A stretch of DNA of 46,238 nucleotides from Undibacterium sp. (GTDB taxonomy: Bacteria > Pseudomonadota > Gammaproteobacteria > Burkholderiales > Burkholderiaceae), in NCBI GenBank assembly GCA_014376575.1, contig JACMRF010000053.1:1-46238 (forward strand), in the 5' to 3' direction. The notes under the pieces are model-generated. The model was not told the DNA's origin. It ran no database searches and worked only from the letters and a program-made list of their open reading frames with translations. Shown here one piece after another: positions 20,478-28,844 of this stretch. Within the stretch, counting starts at the first letter, position 1. Each line of letters opens with the position of its first letter. The position numbers were made by a program, and so were the translations under genes.

Positions 20478-22295
20478 ATGCAATCCAAAATCATTCCCCG
20501 CCGTGATCTCGATTTTTTGTTGTATGAATGGCTGAACGTCGAATCGCTCAATCAGCGCCCGCGTTTTGCCGACCATACGCGTGAAACTTTTAATGCGGCG
20601 CTCGATACTTGCGAGCAAATAGCGACAGACTTATTTGCGCCGCATAATAAAAAAAGTGATCAGAACGAGCCGCATTTTGACGGTGAATCTGTACACATGA
20701 TTCCCGAAGTGAAGCTCGCGCTAAACGCCTTTTGTGAAGCCGGTTTAATGGCGGCTGGGCAAGATTTTGAGCTGGGGGGCATGCAACTTCCGTGCGTCGT
20801 CGAGAAAGCTGGCTTTGCCTACTTCAAGGGGGCAAATGTCGGGACATCGTCTTACCCGTTTTTGACGATAGGCAACGCCAACACCCTGATGAAATGCGGT
20901 ACGCCGGAGCAAATTGACCTGTTCGCCAAGCCGATGCTGGAAGGACGTTTTTTTGGCACCATGTGTCTGTCTGAGCCGCAAGCCGGATCAAGCTTGTCCG
21001 ATATCGCCACACGTGCTGAGCCACAAGTAGATGGAAGCTATCGGCTCACCGGTAACAAGATGTGGATATCGGCCGGTGAACATGAGTTATCGGAAAATAT
21101 TATCCATCTGGTACTGGCTAAGGTGCCGGACGAAAACGGTAAATTGATCCCGGGCGTCAAGGGTATCTCTCTATTTATCGTGCCCAAAAAATTGGTCCAT
21201 GCCGACGGTACTTTGGGTGAGCGCAACGATGTGGTGCTGGCTGGTCTGAATCATAAAATGGGCTATCGCGGTACCACCAATTGCTTGCTCAATTTTGGTG
21301 AAGGCAAGTTCAAGCCACAAGGCAAAGCGGGCGCGATCGGTTATCTGGTTGGTACCGTGCACAAGGGTTTAGCCAATATGTTCCACATGATGAATGAGGC
21401 GCGTATTGGTGTCGGCCTTGGTGCTGTCATGCTGGGCTATACCGGCTATCTGCATTCGCTTGATTACGCGCGCAACCGTCCGCAGGGACGCAATCCGCAA
21501 GCCAAAGACCCCGTAACGCCGCAGTTACCCATCATTGAACACACCGATGTAAAACGCATGCTGCTGGCGCAAAAAGCGTACGTGGAGGGCGGCCTCGCAC
21601 TCAATCTGTATTGCGCCCGTCTGGTGGACGAAGAGCGTAGCGGCATGAGTGCGCAAGCGCGTGCACAAGCTTTGCTGTTGCTCGATATCTTGACGCCGAT
21701 TGCCAAATCATGGCCGTCACAATGGTGTCTGGAGGCGAATAATCTGGCGATACAAGTACATGGTGGCTATGGCTATACGCGTGAATACAATGTTGAGCAG
21801 TTTTATCGTGACAATAGACTCAACCCTATCCACGAAGGCACGCACGGCATACAGGGGCTCGATCTGCTGGGTCGCAAAGTCGTCATGCAAAATGGCGCAG
21901 CGATGCAAGCGTTGGCGGCAGAAATGCAGACCACGATTACCCGTGCAGTGATGCACCCAGATCTGCTCGATTATGCACAAGCGCTGTCTTTGGCGTTGCG
22001 CCGTACCGGCATGGTGACGCAGCAGTTATACGCGGCGGGCGATCTCAATGTGACCTTGGCTAATGCCTCTTTATATCTGGAAGCGTTTGGTCACACCGTA
22101 GTCGCCTGGATCTGGCTTGAGCAGGCATTATTGTCGGTCGATAAGGACGCGCACCATGACGCCAATTTCTACGCGGGCAAACTGCAGGCCTGTAAATATT
22201 TTTATCAATGGGAACTGCCGAAGGTATATCCGCAGCTCGATTTGTTGGCGAGCCTGGATACCACCACGCTCGATATGCAGGATGCATGGTTTTAA
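20478..22295 (+). CDS. Acyl-CoA dehydrogenase (long, ~600-residue type)
   Basis: A 605-residue flavoprotein starting at ATG 20478 (MQSKIIPRRDL); a frame open to a TTG at 20463 adds five residues. It belongs to the long acyl-CoA dehydrogenases with an N-terminal extension and an extra C-terminal helical domain. The FAD/substrate signature MCLSEPQAGSSLSD and GNKMWISAGEHEL are clear, and the VHGGYGYTREYNVEQFYRDN stretch is followed by the putative catalytic base Glu in PIHEGTHGIQ. It would oxidise an acyl-CoA to the 2-enoyl-CoA and pass electrons to ETF. It is 85 bp after the thiolase. A hairpin-bearing repeat follows directly after its stop. Confidence 0.93.
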   Translation: MQSKIIPRRDLDFLLYEWLNVESLNQRPRFADHTRETFNAALDTCEQIATDLFAPHNKKSDQNEPHFDGESVHMIPEVKLALNAFCEAGLMAAGQDFELGGMQLPCVVEKAGFAYFKGANVGTSSYPFLTIGNANTLMKCGTPEQIDLFAKPMLEGRFFGTMCLSEPQAGSSLSDIATRAEPQVDGSYRLTGNKMWISAGEHELSENIIHLVLAKVPDENGKLIPGVKGISLFIVPKKLVHADGTLGERNDVVLAGLNHKMGYRGTTNCLLNFGEGKFKPQGKAGAIGYLVGTVHKGLANMFHMMNEARIGVGLGAVMLGYTGYLHSLDYARNRPQGRNPQAKDPVTPQLPIIEHTDVKRMLLAQKAYVEGGLALNLYCARLVDEERSGMSAQARAQALLLLDILTPIAKSWPSQWCLEANNLAIQVHGGYGYTREYNVEQFYRDNRLNPIHEGTHGIQGLDLLGRKVVMQNGAAMQALAAEMQTTITRAVMHPDLLDYAQALSLALRRTGMVTQQLYAAGDLNVTLANASLYLEAFGHTVVAWIWLEQALLSVDKDAHHDANFYAGKLQACKYFYQWELPKVYPQLDLLASLDTTTLDMQDAWF

Positions 22296-22297
22296 TA

Positions 22298-22380
22298 TAC
22301 TCCCGCCAGTATCAATTTTTAAAGTCTTGTAGCGCAATGTTTATATGCGCTACAAGATAAATAGGCAGCATACTCCCCCA
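22298..22380. repeat. Intergenic hairpin repeat, copy A
   Basis: Begins TACTCCCGCCAGTAT two bases after the acyl-CoA dehydrogenase stop, continues ATTTTTAAAG, then an 11-bp perfect hairpin CTTGTAGCGCA / TGCGCTACAAG (22326-22336, 22346-22356; 9-nt loop), and ends TACTCCCCCA (22371-22380). Copy B at 26622-26700 shares the start block, the ATTTTTAAAG block and a GCGCA / TGCGC hairpin with a 9-nt loop. There is no T-run, so it is not a simple terminator. Confidence 0.6.
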
Positions 22381-22414
22381 ATTATCATTAAAAAACGACC
22401 ATAACGGAGACAAC

Positions 22415-23209
22415 ATGAGTAATAGCGTACGCAGCGTAAAACAATTATTTGATCTAACGGGCAAGACTGCCTTAATCACTGGCGGCTCACGCGGCCTAGG
22501 CTTGCAAATGGCCGAGGCGTTGGGCGAGCAGGGCGCAAAAGTTGTCCTGTCTTCACGCAAGCAATCAGATCTTGATGAAGCGGTCGCGCATCTGAAAAGC
22601 CGCGGCATCGATGCTAGCGCGATTGCCGCCGATCTGGGCAAAGACAGCGCCATTACGCCACTGGTCGATGAGGCGTTGGCGCGTCTCGGTCATATCGATA
22701 TTCTGATCAATAATGCCGGCGCGACTTGGGGCGCACCGGCGGAAGATCATCCTATCGATGCCTGGGATAAGGTCATGAATCTCAATATCCGCAGTATATT
22801 TTTGATGTCGCAAGCGGTGGGCAAGCGTTCAATGATCCCGCGCAAATCTGGCCGCATTATCAACATCGCATCCATCGCTGGTTTGTCCGGCAATGCGCCG
22901 GGCACCATGCAAACCATCGCTTACAACACCTCCAAAGCGGCGGTCATTAATTTTACCCGCGCGCTAGCGGGCGAATGGGGCGTGCATGGGATTACCGTCA
23001 ATGCGATCGCGCCGGGCTTTTTCCCTTCTAAAATGACCAAGGGCATTTTGGAGCATCTGGGCGAAGAGCGCTTGTCAAAAGAAGCGCCGTTACAACGTAT
23101 CGGCGACGATGAAGATTTAAAGGGCGTCACGATGTTGTTCGCCTCCGATGCGGGCAAGCATATTACCGGCCAAACCCTGGCGGTAGATGGCGGCGTTTCA
23201 GCTGTTTGA
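22415..23209 (+). CDS. Short-chain dehydrogenase/reductase (gluconate 5-dehydrogenase-like)
   Basis: A 264-residue classical SDR. The cofactor motif TGGSRGLG (residues 22-29), NNAG (99-102) and the catalytic Ser153, Tyr170 and Lys174 (YNTSK) are all present, as is the PGFFPSKMT substrate-loop region. The Arg after the second Gly of the cofactor motif and SSRKQ after beta-2 suggest NADP(H). In this setting it probably acts on a 3-hydroxyacyl-CoA or a related alcohol, but the substrate cannot be read. It ends 19 bp before the thioesterase ATG. Confidence 0.92.
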   Translation: MSNSVRSVKQLFDLTGKTALITGGSRGLGLQMAEALGEQGAKVVLSSRKQSDLDEAVAHLKSRGIDASAIAADLGKDSAITPLVDEALARLGHIDILINNAGATWGAPAEDHPIDAWDKVMNLNIRSIFLMSQAVGKRSMIPRKSGRIINIASIAGLSGNAPGTMQTIAYNTSKAAVINFTRALAGEWGVHGITVNAIAPGFFPSKMTKGILEHLGEERLSKEAPLQRIGDDEDLKGVTMLFASDAGKHITGQTLAVDGGVSAV

Positions 23210-23228
23210 TCTGCAGGGGCCAATAATA

Positions 23229-23687
23229 ATGACTACCTCCGAAACGATATCAATACCGCAGCCAGCGCAGGTACTCAATCCGTTTCTGCATGATTTAGGC
23301 GTCGAGTTCTTAGAGATGAAAGATGGGCGTGCCGTGTTGGCGTTGGATCTCACTGACAGGCATATGAATAGCTGGCAGGTCACGCATGGTGGCGTGCTCA
23401 TGACCATGCTCGATGTCGTGATGGCGATGGCGGGGCGTTCTCTGAGCGAAGAATTAAAAGGCGTGGTCACGGTAGAGATGAAGACCAGTTTCTTGCAACC
23501 GGGCGGTATCGTCGGTGGCCGTATTGAAGCACGGGGTAATGCGTTTCATCAATCCACTACCATGTGTTTTTGTGAGGGCGAAATTTGGAATGGCGATAGA
23601 TTAGTCGCCAAGGCGATGGGCACGTTCAAATATTTACGTCGTCTGAAATCGGGCGATAACATGAAAAAATTATGTGGTAGTGATTGA
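23229..23687 (+). CDS. PaaI-type hotdog thioesterase
   Basis: A 152-residue hotdog-fold protein. The ATG at 23229 gives the normal family length; a frame open to 23187 would overlap the SDR by 23 bp and is not favoured. The hotdog helix carries the HGGVLMTMLDVVMAMAGRS motif, with Asp in the position typical of PaaI/YbgC-like acyl-CoA thioesterases, followed by VTVEMKTSFLQPG. It probably hydrolyses an acyl-CoA intermediate of the pathway. The last ~20 residues (Arg/Lys-rich) are variable. Confidence 0.9.
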   Translation: MTTSETISIPQPAQVLNPFLHDLGVEFLEMKDGRAVLALDLTDRHMNSWQVTHGGVLMTMLDVVMAMAGRSLSEELKGVVTVEMKTSFLQPGGIVGGRIEARGNAFHQSTTMCFCEGEIWNGDRLVAKAMGTFKYLRRLKSGDNMKKLCGSD

Positions 23688-23728
23688 TTCAAATTTCAGC
23701 AGGTAGTGACCAAATTTAAGGAAATATA

Positions 23729-24727
23729 ATGAGCAATACTTACCAACGCATCGTTTTGGCATCACGCCCAAATGGCGAAGTCTCTGTCGATAATTTTCGC
23801 CTTGAAACAGCGCCAGTTCCTGAGCTAAAAGAGGGCGAAGTCCTGATTCGCAATCACTATTTATCGCTCGACCCTTACATGCGCATGCGCATGGAAGACG
23901 CCAAAAGTTATGCCGCGCCGCAAGCCATAGGCGAGACCATGATAGGCGGCACCGTGGGTGAGGTTGTCGCTACTAAAAATCCCAAATTTGCCATCGGCGA
24001 CAAAGTCGTCGGCATGCTGGGATGGGCAGAAATGGGCGTGTCTGACGGCCTAATGTTACGCAAGGTAGATACCACGCATATCCCCTTGTCGGCTTACTTA
24101 GGCTCGGTCGGTATGCCAGGGATGACGGCATGGTACGGCCTGACACAGATCATGCAGCCCAAGGCGGGCGAAACTATCGTCGTCTCAGCTGCCAGCGGTG
24201 CGGTTGGTAGCGTGGTCGGGCAACTGGCCAAATTGCGTGGCTGCCGTGCAGTGGGCATCGCTGGCGGCGCAGAGAAGTGTGCGTATGTCGTCAATGAACT
24301 CGGCTTTGATGCCTGTATCGATTACAAAGCCGGCAATCTACAAGCTGATCTGGCTGCAGCCACGCCAGAGGGCATTGATGCCGTCTTTGAAAACGTGGGT
24401 GGTGAGATATTTGATGCCTGCCTGGCGCGTATGAATCCGTTTGGTCGCATCGCGCTGTGCGGCATGATCGCCGGCTACGATGGCGAGCCATTGCCGATCA
24501 AAAATACCCGCGTCTTGTTGACCATGCGTCTGACCATGCGTGGCTTTATTGTCTCTGAGCATATCGAATTGTGGCCAGAAGGCTTGAAAGAATTAGGCAT
24601 GCTGGTAGCGACCGGGAGATTGAAATTCCGTGAATCTACTGCCGCTAATCTGGCCGCTGCGCCAGAAGCATTTTTGGGTCTGCTCAAAGGCAGAAATTTC
24701 GGCAAGCAGCTTGTCAAGCTGAACTAG
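23729..24727 (+). CDS. CurA-type NADP-dependent oxidoreductase (MDR superfamily)
   Basis: A 332-residue medium-chain dehydrogenase/reductase of the zinc-free leukotriene B4 12-hydroxydehydrogenase / CurA branch. Typical stretches are LSLDPYMRMRM at residues ~46-56, GTVGEVVATKNP, GMPGMTAWYGL and the NADP-binding VSAASGAVGSVVGQLAKL, followed by DAVFENVGGEIFD. These enzymes reduce alpha,beta-unsaturated carbonyl bonds, which fits a cluster handling enoyl or enone intermediates. It is 41 bp after the thioesterase and 8 bp before the GST-like gene. Confidence 0.93.
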   Translation: MSNTYQRIVLASRPNGEVSVDNFRLETAPVPELKEGEVLIRNHYLSLDPYMRMRMEDAKSYAAPQAIGETMIGGTVGEVVATKNPKFAIGDKVVGMLGWAEMGVSDGLMLRKVDTTHIPLSAYLGSVGMPGMTAWYGLTQIMQPKAGETIVVSAASGAVGSVVGQLAKLRGCRAVGIAGGAEKCAYVVNELGFDACIDYKAGNLQADLAAATPEGIDAVFENVGGEIFDACLARMNPFGRIALCGMIAGYDGEPLPIKNTRVLLTMRLTMRGFIVSEHIELWPEGLKELGMLVATGRLKFRESTAANLAAAPEAFLGLLKGRNFGKQLVKLN

Positions 24728-24735
24728 GGAAGCAT

Positions 24736-25683
24736 ATGCCAGACCTCAATATGTCAGACCTCATATTTCATCACTACCCGGTTTCGCCATTTGCAGAAAA
24801 AATGCGTCTGGTTATGGGCTATAAGAACCTGAGCTGGAAGTCAGTCATGATTCCCTCTATCATGCCCAAACCTGATGTCGTTGCATTGACAGGCGGATAT
24901 CGCCGCACGCCTATTCTGCAAATCGGTGCGGATATTTATTGCGATACTGCCTTAATCGCCGATGTTCTTGAACGTCTAGCGCCAACGCCTAGCCTGTATC
25001 CCGTCACTATCATCGGCGTGGCAAGAACGCTGGCGCAATGGGCCGATACCACGCTGTTTTGGACGGCGATTGCTTACACTTTTCAACCTGCCGCCATGCC
25101 TGGTATTTTAGGTGATATCACGCCAGAGCAAATGAAAGCTTTCGGTGCTGACCGCGCTGCCATGCGCGCCAATGCAACACGCATGTCACTGCCCGAGGCG
25201 ACCGGTCAGCTCAAAGAATATCTGCGCCGCCTTGATGCCATGTTGGACAATGGTCAGGCCTGGTTGCTGGGCGCCGAGGCAAGTATTGCCGATTTTTCGG
25301 TGTATCACCCGCTCTGGTTTATTCGCCGGGTGCCTGCGGTTGCCGGGATCTTGGATGGACACCCTCAATTGCTGGCATGGATGGATAAGGTGGCCGCCAT
25401 AGGGCATGGTCAGTTTGAGAAAATGCGCAGTGAGCAGGCGATACAAATTGCCGCGACCTCAATTGCCGCCAGCACCGACGCCATCGCCTTTGTCGATACG
25501 CATGGCATCGCACTCGGTGAACGTGTTGCCATCATGCCTAGCGATTATGCGATGGATGCGGTAGTTGGCGAGCTTACTATTTGTTCAGGCAATGAGTTGG
25601 CGTTGCGTCGCCTTGATGAACGCGCTGGCACGGTGGTCGTGCATTTTCCGCGTGTCGGCTATCAAATGAAGCGTGCAGATTAA
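24736..25683 (+). CDS. Glutathione S-transferase-like protein with extra C-terminal domain
   Basis: A 315-residue protein. The ATG at 24736 follows AGGGA. Residues ~8-85 are a thioredoxin-fold GST N-domain (LIFHHYPVSPFAEKMRLVM, then RRTPILQIGADIYCDTALI with the conserved Pro and the acidic/Thr pair). Residues ~90-225 are the all-helical GST C-domain (WLLGAEASIADFSVYHPLWF). Beyond the normal end an additional ~85 residues (from about 230) appear beta-rich and end VVVHFPRVGYQMKRA; I do not recognise this extension. It may be glutathione-dependent or use the fold structurally. Confidence 0.88.
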   Translation: MPDLNMSDLIFHHYPVSPFAEKMRLVMGYKNLSWKSVMIPSIMPKPDVVALTGGYRRTPILQIGADIYCDTALIADVLERLAPTPSLYPVTIIGVARTLAQWADTTLFWTAIAYTFQPAAMPGILGDITPEQMKAFGADRAAMRANATRMSLPEATGQLKEYLRRLDAMLDNGQAWLLGAEASIADFSVYHPLWFIRRVPAVAGILDGHPQLLAWMDKVAAIGHGQFEKMRSEQAIQIAATSIAASTDAIAFVDTHGIALGERVAIMPSDYAMDAVVGELTICSGNELALRRLDERAGTVVVHFPRVGYQMKRAD

Positions 25684-25704
25684 CAATAATATTAGGAGAC
25701 AACA

Positions 25705-26607
25705 ATGAAAAATTTTAAAGATAGAGTCGCCGTCATTACCGGTGGTGGTAGCGGTTTTGGTCGCGAATTTGCACTGATCGGCGCCAGATTGGGCATGAAG
25801 CTGGTGCTAGCCGATGTGCAGCAAGATGCGCTCGATAAGGTCAAGGCAGAATTAGAAGAGCAGGGCGCACAAGTGCTGGCCATGCGCTGCGATGTCCGTC
25901 ACGCTGACGAAGTGCAAGCCTTGGCTGACGCAACGATGGCGCGTTTTGGTGCGGTGCATCTGGTGTTCAATAATGCGGGCGTAGGCTCCGGCGGTTTGAT
26001 TTGGGAAAACACCCAGGCCGATTGGGAATGGGTCTTGGGCGTTAATTTATGGGGCGTCATCCACGGCGTGCGCATCTTCACCAATCTGATGCTGGAGTGC
26101 GCCAAAAAAGATCCTCAATATGAAGGGCATATCGTTAATACCGCATCGATGGCCGGCATGCTCAACGCGCCGACCATGGGCGTCTACAATGTCTCTAAAC
26201 ACGCGGTCGTTTCTTTGACCGAAACTTTGTACCAAGATCTTAAGCTGGCGGAAGTACCTATCGGTGCATCGGTGTTGTGTCCGTATTTTGTGCCGACAGG
26301 GATTAGTCAGTCGCATCGCAATCGTCCCTCAGATGTGCCGATGGGCGCGGTCACAGCGAGCCAGCGGGCATCGCAAGCGATGTCGGATAAGGCAGTGTCG
26401 TCGGGCAAAGTGAGTGCGGCAGAAGTGGCGGAAAATACCTTTAACGCGATCCGTGATGAGCAGTTCTATGTTTTCTCGCATCCGGCCGCCTTGGGTAATG
26501 TGCAAGAGCGCATGGAAGACATTCTCGCCCTGCGCAATCCTAGCGATCCGTATAAGGCGGCGCCGCACATACGCGACATGCTCAGGGCAAAGATGAAAGC
26601 CGTTTAA
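25705..26607 (+). CDS. Short-chain dehydrogenase/reductase
   Basis: A 300-residue SDR starting 8 bp after AGGAGA. Cofactor loop TGGGSGFG (residues 12-19), the acidic ADVQ after beta-2 pointing to NAD(H) preference, NNAG (89-92), and catalytic Ser148, Tyr161 and Lys165 (YNVSK). After the core it has ~60 additional C-terminal residues (the ALGNVQERMEDILALRNPSD region), as in many SDRs from lipid and steroid-type clusters. It differs clearly from the SDR at 22415-23209 and so probably acts at another step. Confidence 0.92.
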   Translation: MKNFKDRVAVITGGGSGFGREFALIGARLGMKLVLADVQQDALDKVKAELEEQGAQVLAMRCDVRHADEVQALADATMARFGAVHLVFNNAGVGSGGLIWENTQADWEWVLGVNLWGVIHGVRIFTNLMLECAKKDPQYEGHIVNTASMAGMLNAPTMGVYNVSKHAVVSLTETLYQDLKLAEVPIGASVLCPYFVPTGISQSHRNRPSDVPMGAVTASQRASQAMSDKAVSSGKVSAAEVAENTFNAIRDEQFYVFSHPAALGNVQERMEDILALRNPSDPYKAAPHIRDMLRAKMKAV

Positions 26608-26621
26608 GGTAAATAAATAGA

Positions 26622-26700
26622 TACTCACCCTAGTATATTTTTAAAGCGCACACGTATATTGCGCAATGAGCATATTAATGAATAAAAAAGGGGGGAGTAT
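26622..26700. repeat. Intergenic hairpin repeat, copy B
   Basis: Lies 15 bp after an SDR stop. It begins TACTCACCCTAGTAT, continues ATTTTTAAAG, has a GCGCA / TGCGC stem (26646-26650, 26660-26664; 9-nt loop) and ends GGGGGGAGTAT (26690-26700). The ends TACTCaCCC and GGGgGGAGTA form imperfect terminal inverted repeats, MITE-like. It shares its left half with copy A at 22298-22380. Confidence 0.6.
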
Positions 26701-26752
26701 ATTGATTTATATTCGTTTGTCTTCGTTTTTCTTCATTCATTAGAGGCGATTG

Positions 26753-27649
26753 ATGACTGCTGCAATTCACTCAGGCCAATTTGCGTCTCTGCCTAACGGT
26801 ATGCGTTTGCATTACGCCAGCGCCGGCAAAAAAGAAAATCCACTGATCTTGTTCGTGCATGGATTCCCCGAATTTTGGTACGCCTGGTCGGCGCAGTTGG
26901 CCGAGTTTGGCGATACCTATTTCGCCGTGGCGCCCGACTTACGTGGCTTTAATTTATCCGATATGCCAGTCGATGTCTCGGCCTACAAAGCCAAATATAT
27001 CGTCGACGATCTGCGCCTGTTGATCGCCCATCTGGGATACGAGAAAGCGACCATCGTGGCGCACGATTGGGGCGGTGCCATCTGTTGGAATCTGGCGATA
27101 GCTTTGCCGGCGCTGGTCAAAAAACTCATCATCATTAATTCGCCGCACCCTTACCTTTTCATGCAGGCGCTGGCACAAAATGCGTCGCAACAATCATCGA
27201 GTGAATACATGAACTGGCTGCGCAATGAAGGCTCGGAGATCGCTTTGGCGAAGGATGATTTTGCCTTGCTTGAAGGTTTTTTTACCAGCATGGCGCTCGC
27301 TGCGCCAAGTTGGTTGGATCACGCCACCCGCGCCAGGTATCACGAATGCTGGGGCCATGGCTTGATCGGCGGCGTCAATTATTATCGTGCTTCTCCGCTG
27401 CATCCGCCCACAACTAGCGACCAGGGGGCTGCAAAACTGCACTTTAATCCAGATGATTTCAAGGTGACCGTGCCAACGCGCGTCATCTGGGGCGAGAACG
27501 ATCAAGCTTTGCCTAAAACTTTGCTTGTTGGGCTCGATGATTTCGTCGCTGATCTGAATATTGAGCGAATCACAGAAGCGTCGCATTGGATCATTCACGA
27601 GCAGCCAGATAAAATCAATACCTTGATTCATCAGTTTTTAAAGGAATAA
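26753..27649 (+). CDS. Alpha/beta hydrolase, epoxide hydrolase-like
   Basis: A 298-residue hydrolase starting at ATG 26753, preceded by AGAGGCGA. The oxyanion-hole motif HGFPEFWYAW and the nucleophile elbow AHDWGGAI with Asp105 place it with epoxide hydrolases and haloalkane dehalogenases rather than esterases. The acid residue is likely the Asp of WGENDQAL and the base the His of ASHWIIHEQP. The cap domain lies at about 130-220. It closes the acyl-CoA cluster, separated from it by repeat copy B. The substrate is unknown. Confidence 0.92.
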   Translation: MTAAIHSGQFASLPNGMRLHYASAGKKENPLILFVHGFPEFWYAWSAQLAEFGDTYFAVAPDLRGFNLSDMPVDVSAYKAKYIVDDLRLLIAHLGYEKATIVAHDWGGAICWNLAIALPALVKKLIIINSPHPYLFMQALAQNASQQSSSEYMNWLRNEGSEIALAKDDFALLEGFFTSMALAAPSWLDHATRARYHECWGHGLIGGVNYYRASPLHPPTTSDQGAAKLHFNPDDFKVTVPTRVIWGENDQALPKTLLVGLDDFVADLNIERITEASHWIIHEQPDKINTLIHQFLKE

Positions 27650-27874
27650 CGTGACACGTTCTGATTTTGCTTTGTTTCATTCCATGTGCGTGCGCTGAGC
27701 CGAAGTCGATCTTCATGCCATCGTATTTAATGCTATTAGCGTGCCTACCTTGATGTCGTATTGAACGAATACTAGTTGGCTGCGGCTTTATCCAGCTTGC
27801 CTTAGCCACCGTATGGCGTGAGATAATAAAATGTATCGAAACGATCGAATCTAGTGAATGACTCAAATAAAACC

Positions 27875-28303
27875 ATGATGAATGACAAAAATATCAAATT
27901 AGGCGACTGGACTAGCTTGCAAAAAGATGCGCAAGCCATACGTTATGCGGTGTTCGTCGTTGAACAAAAAATCCCTGCCGATCTTGAATGGGATGCCATG
28001 GATGCCTTGTGTTTGCATGCAGTTGCCTACGATGCAGACAACCAGCCGATAGGTACAGGCAGATTGCTACCAGACGGCCATATCGGTCGTATGGCAGTGA
28101 TGGAATCTGTAAGGGGAACAGGTATCGGCGCAGCGATTCTGCTGCGATTAATGGAACAAGCCAAATTACGCGGCCAACATGGCGTGCAGCTTAATGCGCA
28201 AATTACTGCAGAATCATTTTATCGTCGCGAAGGTTTTGCACGCGAAGGTGAGTTATTTGACGAGGCGGGAATTCCCCACGTTCACATGACGCACCATTTT
28301 TAA
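27875..28303 (+). CDS. GNAT family N-acetyltransferase
   Basis: An ElaA/YjcF-like GNAT of about 142 residues. The frame is open back to a GTG at 27854; ATG codons at 27875 and 27878 are equally possible and no clear ribosome binding site decides. The acetyl-CoA-binding motif A is GRMAVMESVRGTGIGAAIL, preceded by YDADNQPIGTGRLL and followed by AESFYRREGFAREGE, the usual motif B. Near the N-terminus AIRYAVFVVEQKIP resembles the R..VFV.EQ block of this subgroup. The acceptor is unknown. The 205-bp gap before it shows no feature. Confidence 0.9.
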   Translation: MMNDKNIKLGDWTSLQKDAQAIRYAVFVVEQKIPADLEWDAMDALCLHAVAYDADNQPIGTGRLLPDGHIGRMAVMESVRGTGIGAAILLRLMEQAKLRGQHGVQLNAQITAESFYRREGFAREGELFDEAGIPHVHMTHHF

Positions 28304-28340
28304 TCGCCTATTTTTAACCATTCATTTTTAAGCATTCACT

Positions 28341-28655
28341 TCAGTTTGGGTCGAAAGGTATTTGGCGAGTCAACAATTGCCAGTACATGACCCAGTCACC
28401 CAAGAATGAATACAAGGGGCGTTTAAATGACGCCGGCTTGTTTTTCTCAAACATAAAATGCCCTATCCAGGCAAAACCGTACCCACATACGGGTGCTGCT
28501 AATAAATAGTATGCATTGCCGCTTTGGGCATACAACATCAAGCAAGATAAGACCAATGAAGAACCCACGAAGTGGAGTTGTCGACAGGTTTTATTGCGAT
28601 GTTCGCTTAAATAAAATGCATAGAATGTAGAAAAGTGAGTGTGTTTATTATTCAA
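28341..28655 (-). CDS. Mpo1-like (DUF962) membrane protein
   Basis: A 104-residue protein. The TTG at 28655 is chosen as start because AAAGGAGA lies 7 bp upstream; a frame continuing to 28700 has no such signal. The family landmarks are present: FYAFYLSEHRNKTCRQLHFVG near the N-terminus and GYGFAWIGHFMFEKNKPASF in the second half, with two hydrophobic segments between and after. The yeast homologue Mpo1 is an iron-dependent alpha-oxygenase of 2-hydroxy fatty acids, and the conserved His residues (EH, LHF, GHF) match that type of site. Whether the bacterial protein has the same activity is inference. It converges on the GNAT gene. Confidence 0.85.
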   Translation of the reverse strand: MNNKHTHFSTFYAFYLSEHRNKTCRQLHFVGSSLVLSCLMLYAQSGNAYYLLAAPVCGYGFAWIGHFMFEKNKPASFKRPLYSFLGDWVMYWQLLTRQIPFDPN

Positions 28656-28844
28656 GATTATTCTCCTTTGTCGTTGTTTTTTTGCCTGTTTCAAAAGCAA
28701 ATTTATTATTTCACAATAAGTAACAATTCAACGCAAAAATGAAAAGTCAGTAACTTTTTTCTCTACATCGCCACTCAAGTCCCATCAAATACAGTAACAG
28801 GGCTCATTTTTTCCGCATTTCATTTTTGATATTTATTCGGACAT

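Noticed and set aside
22326..22356. Hairpin CTTGTAGCGCA/TGCGCTACAAG as a simple transcription terminator
   Set aside because: No T-run follows the stem, and the shared block structure with 26622-26700 fits a repeat element better.
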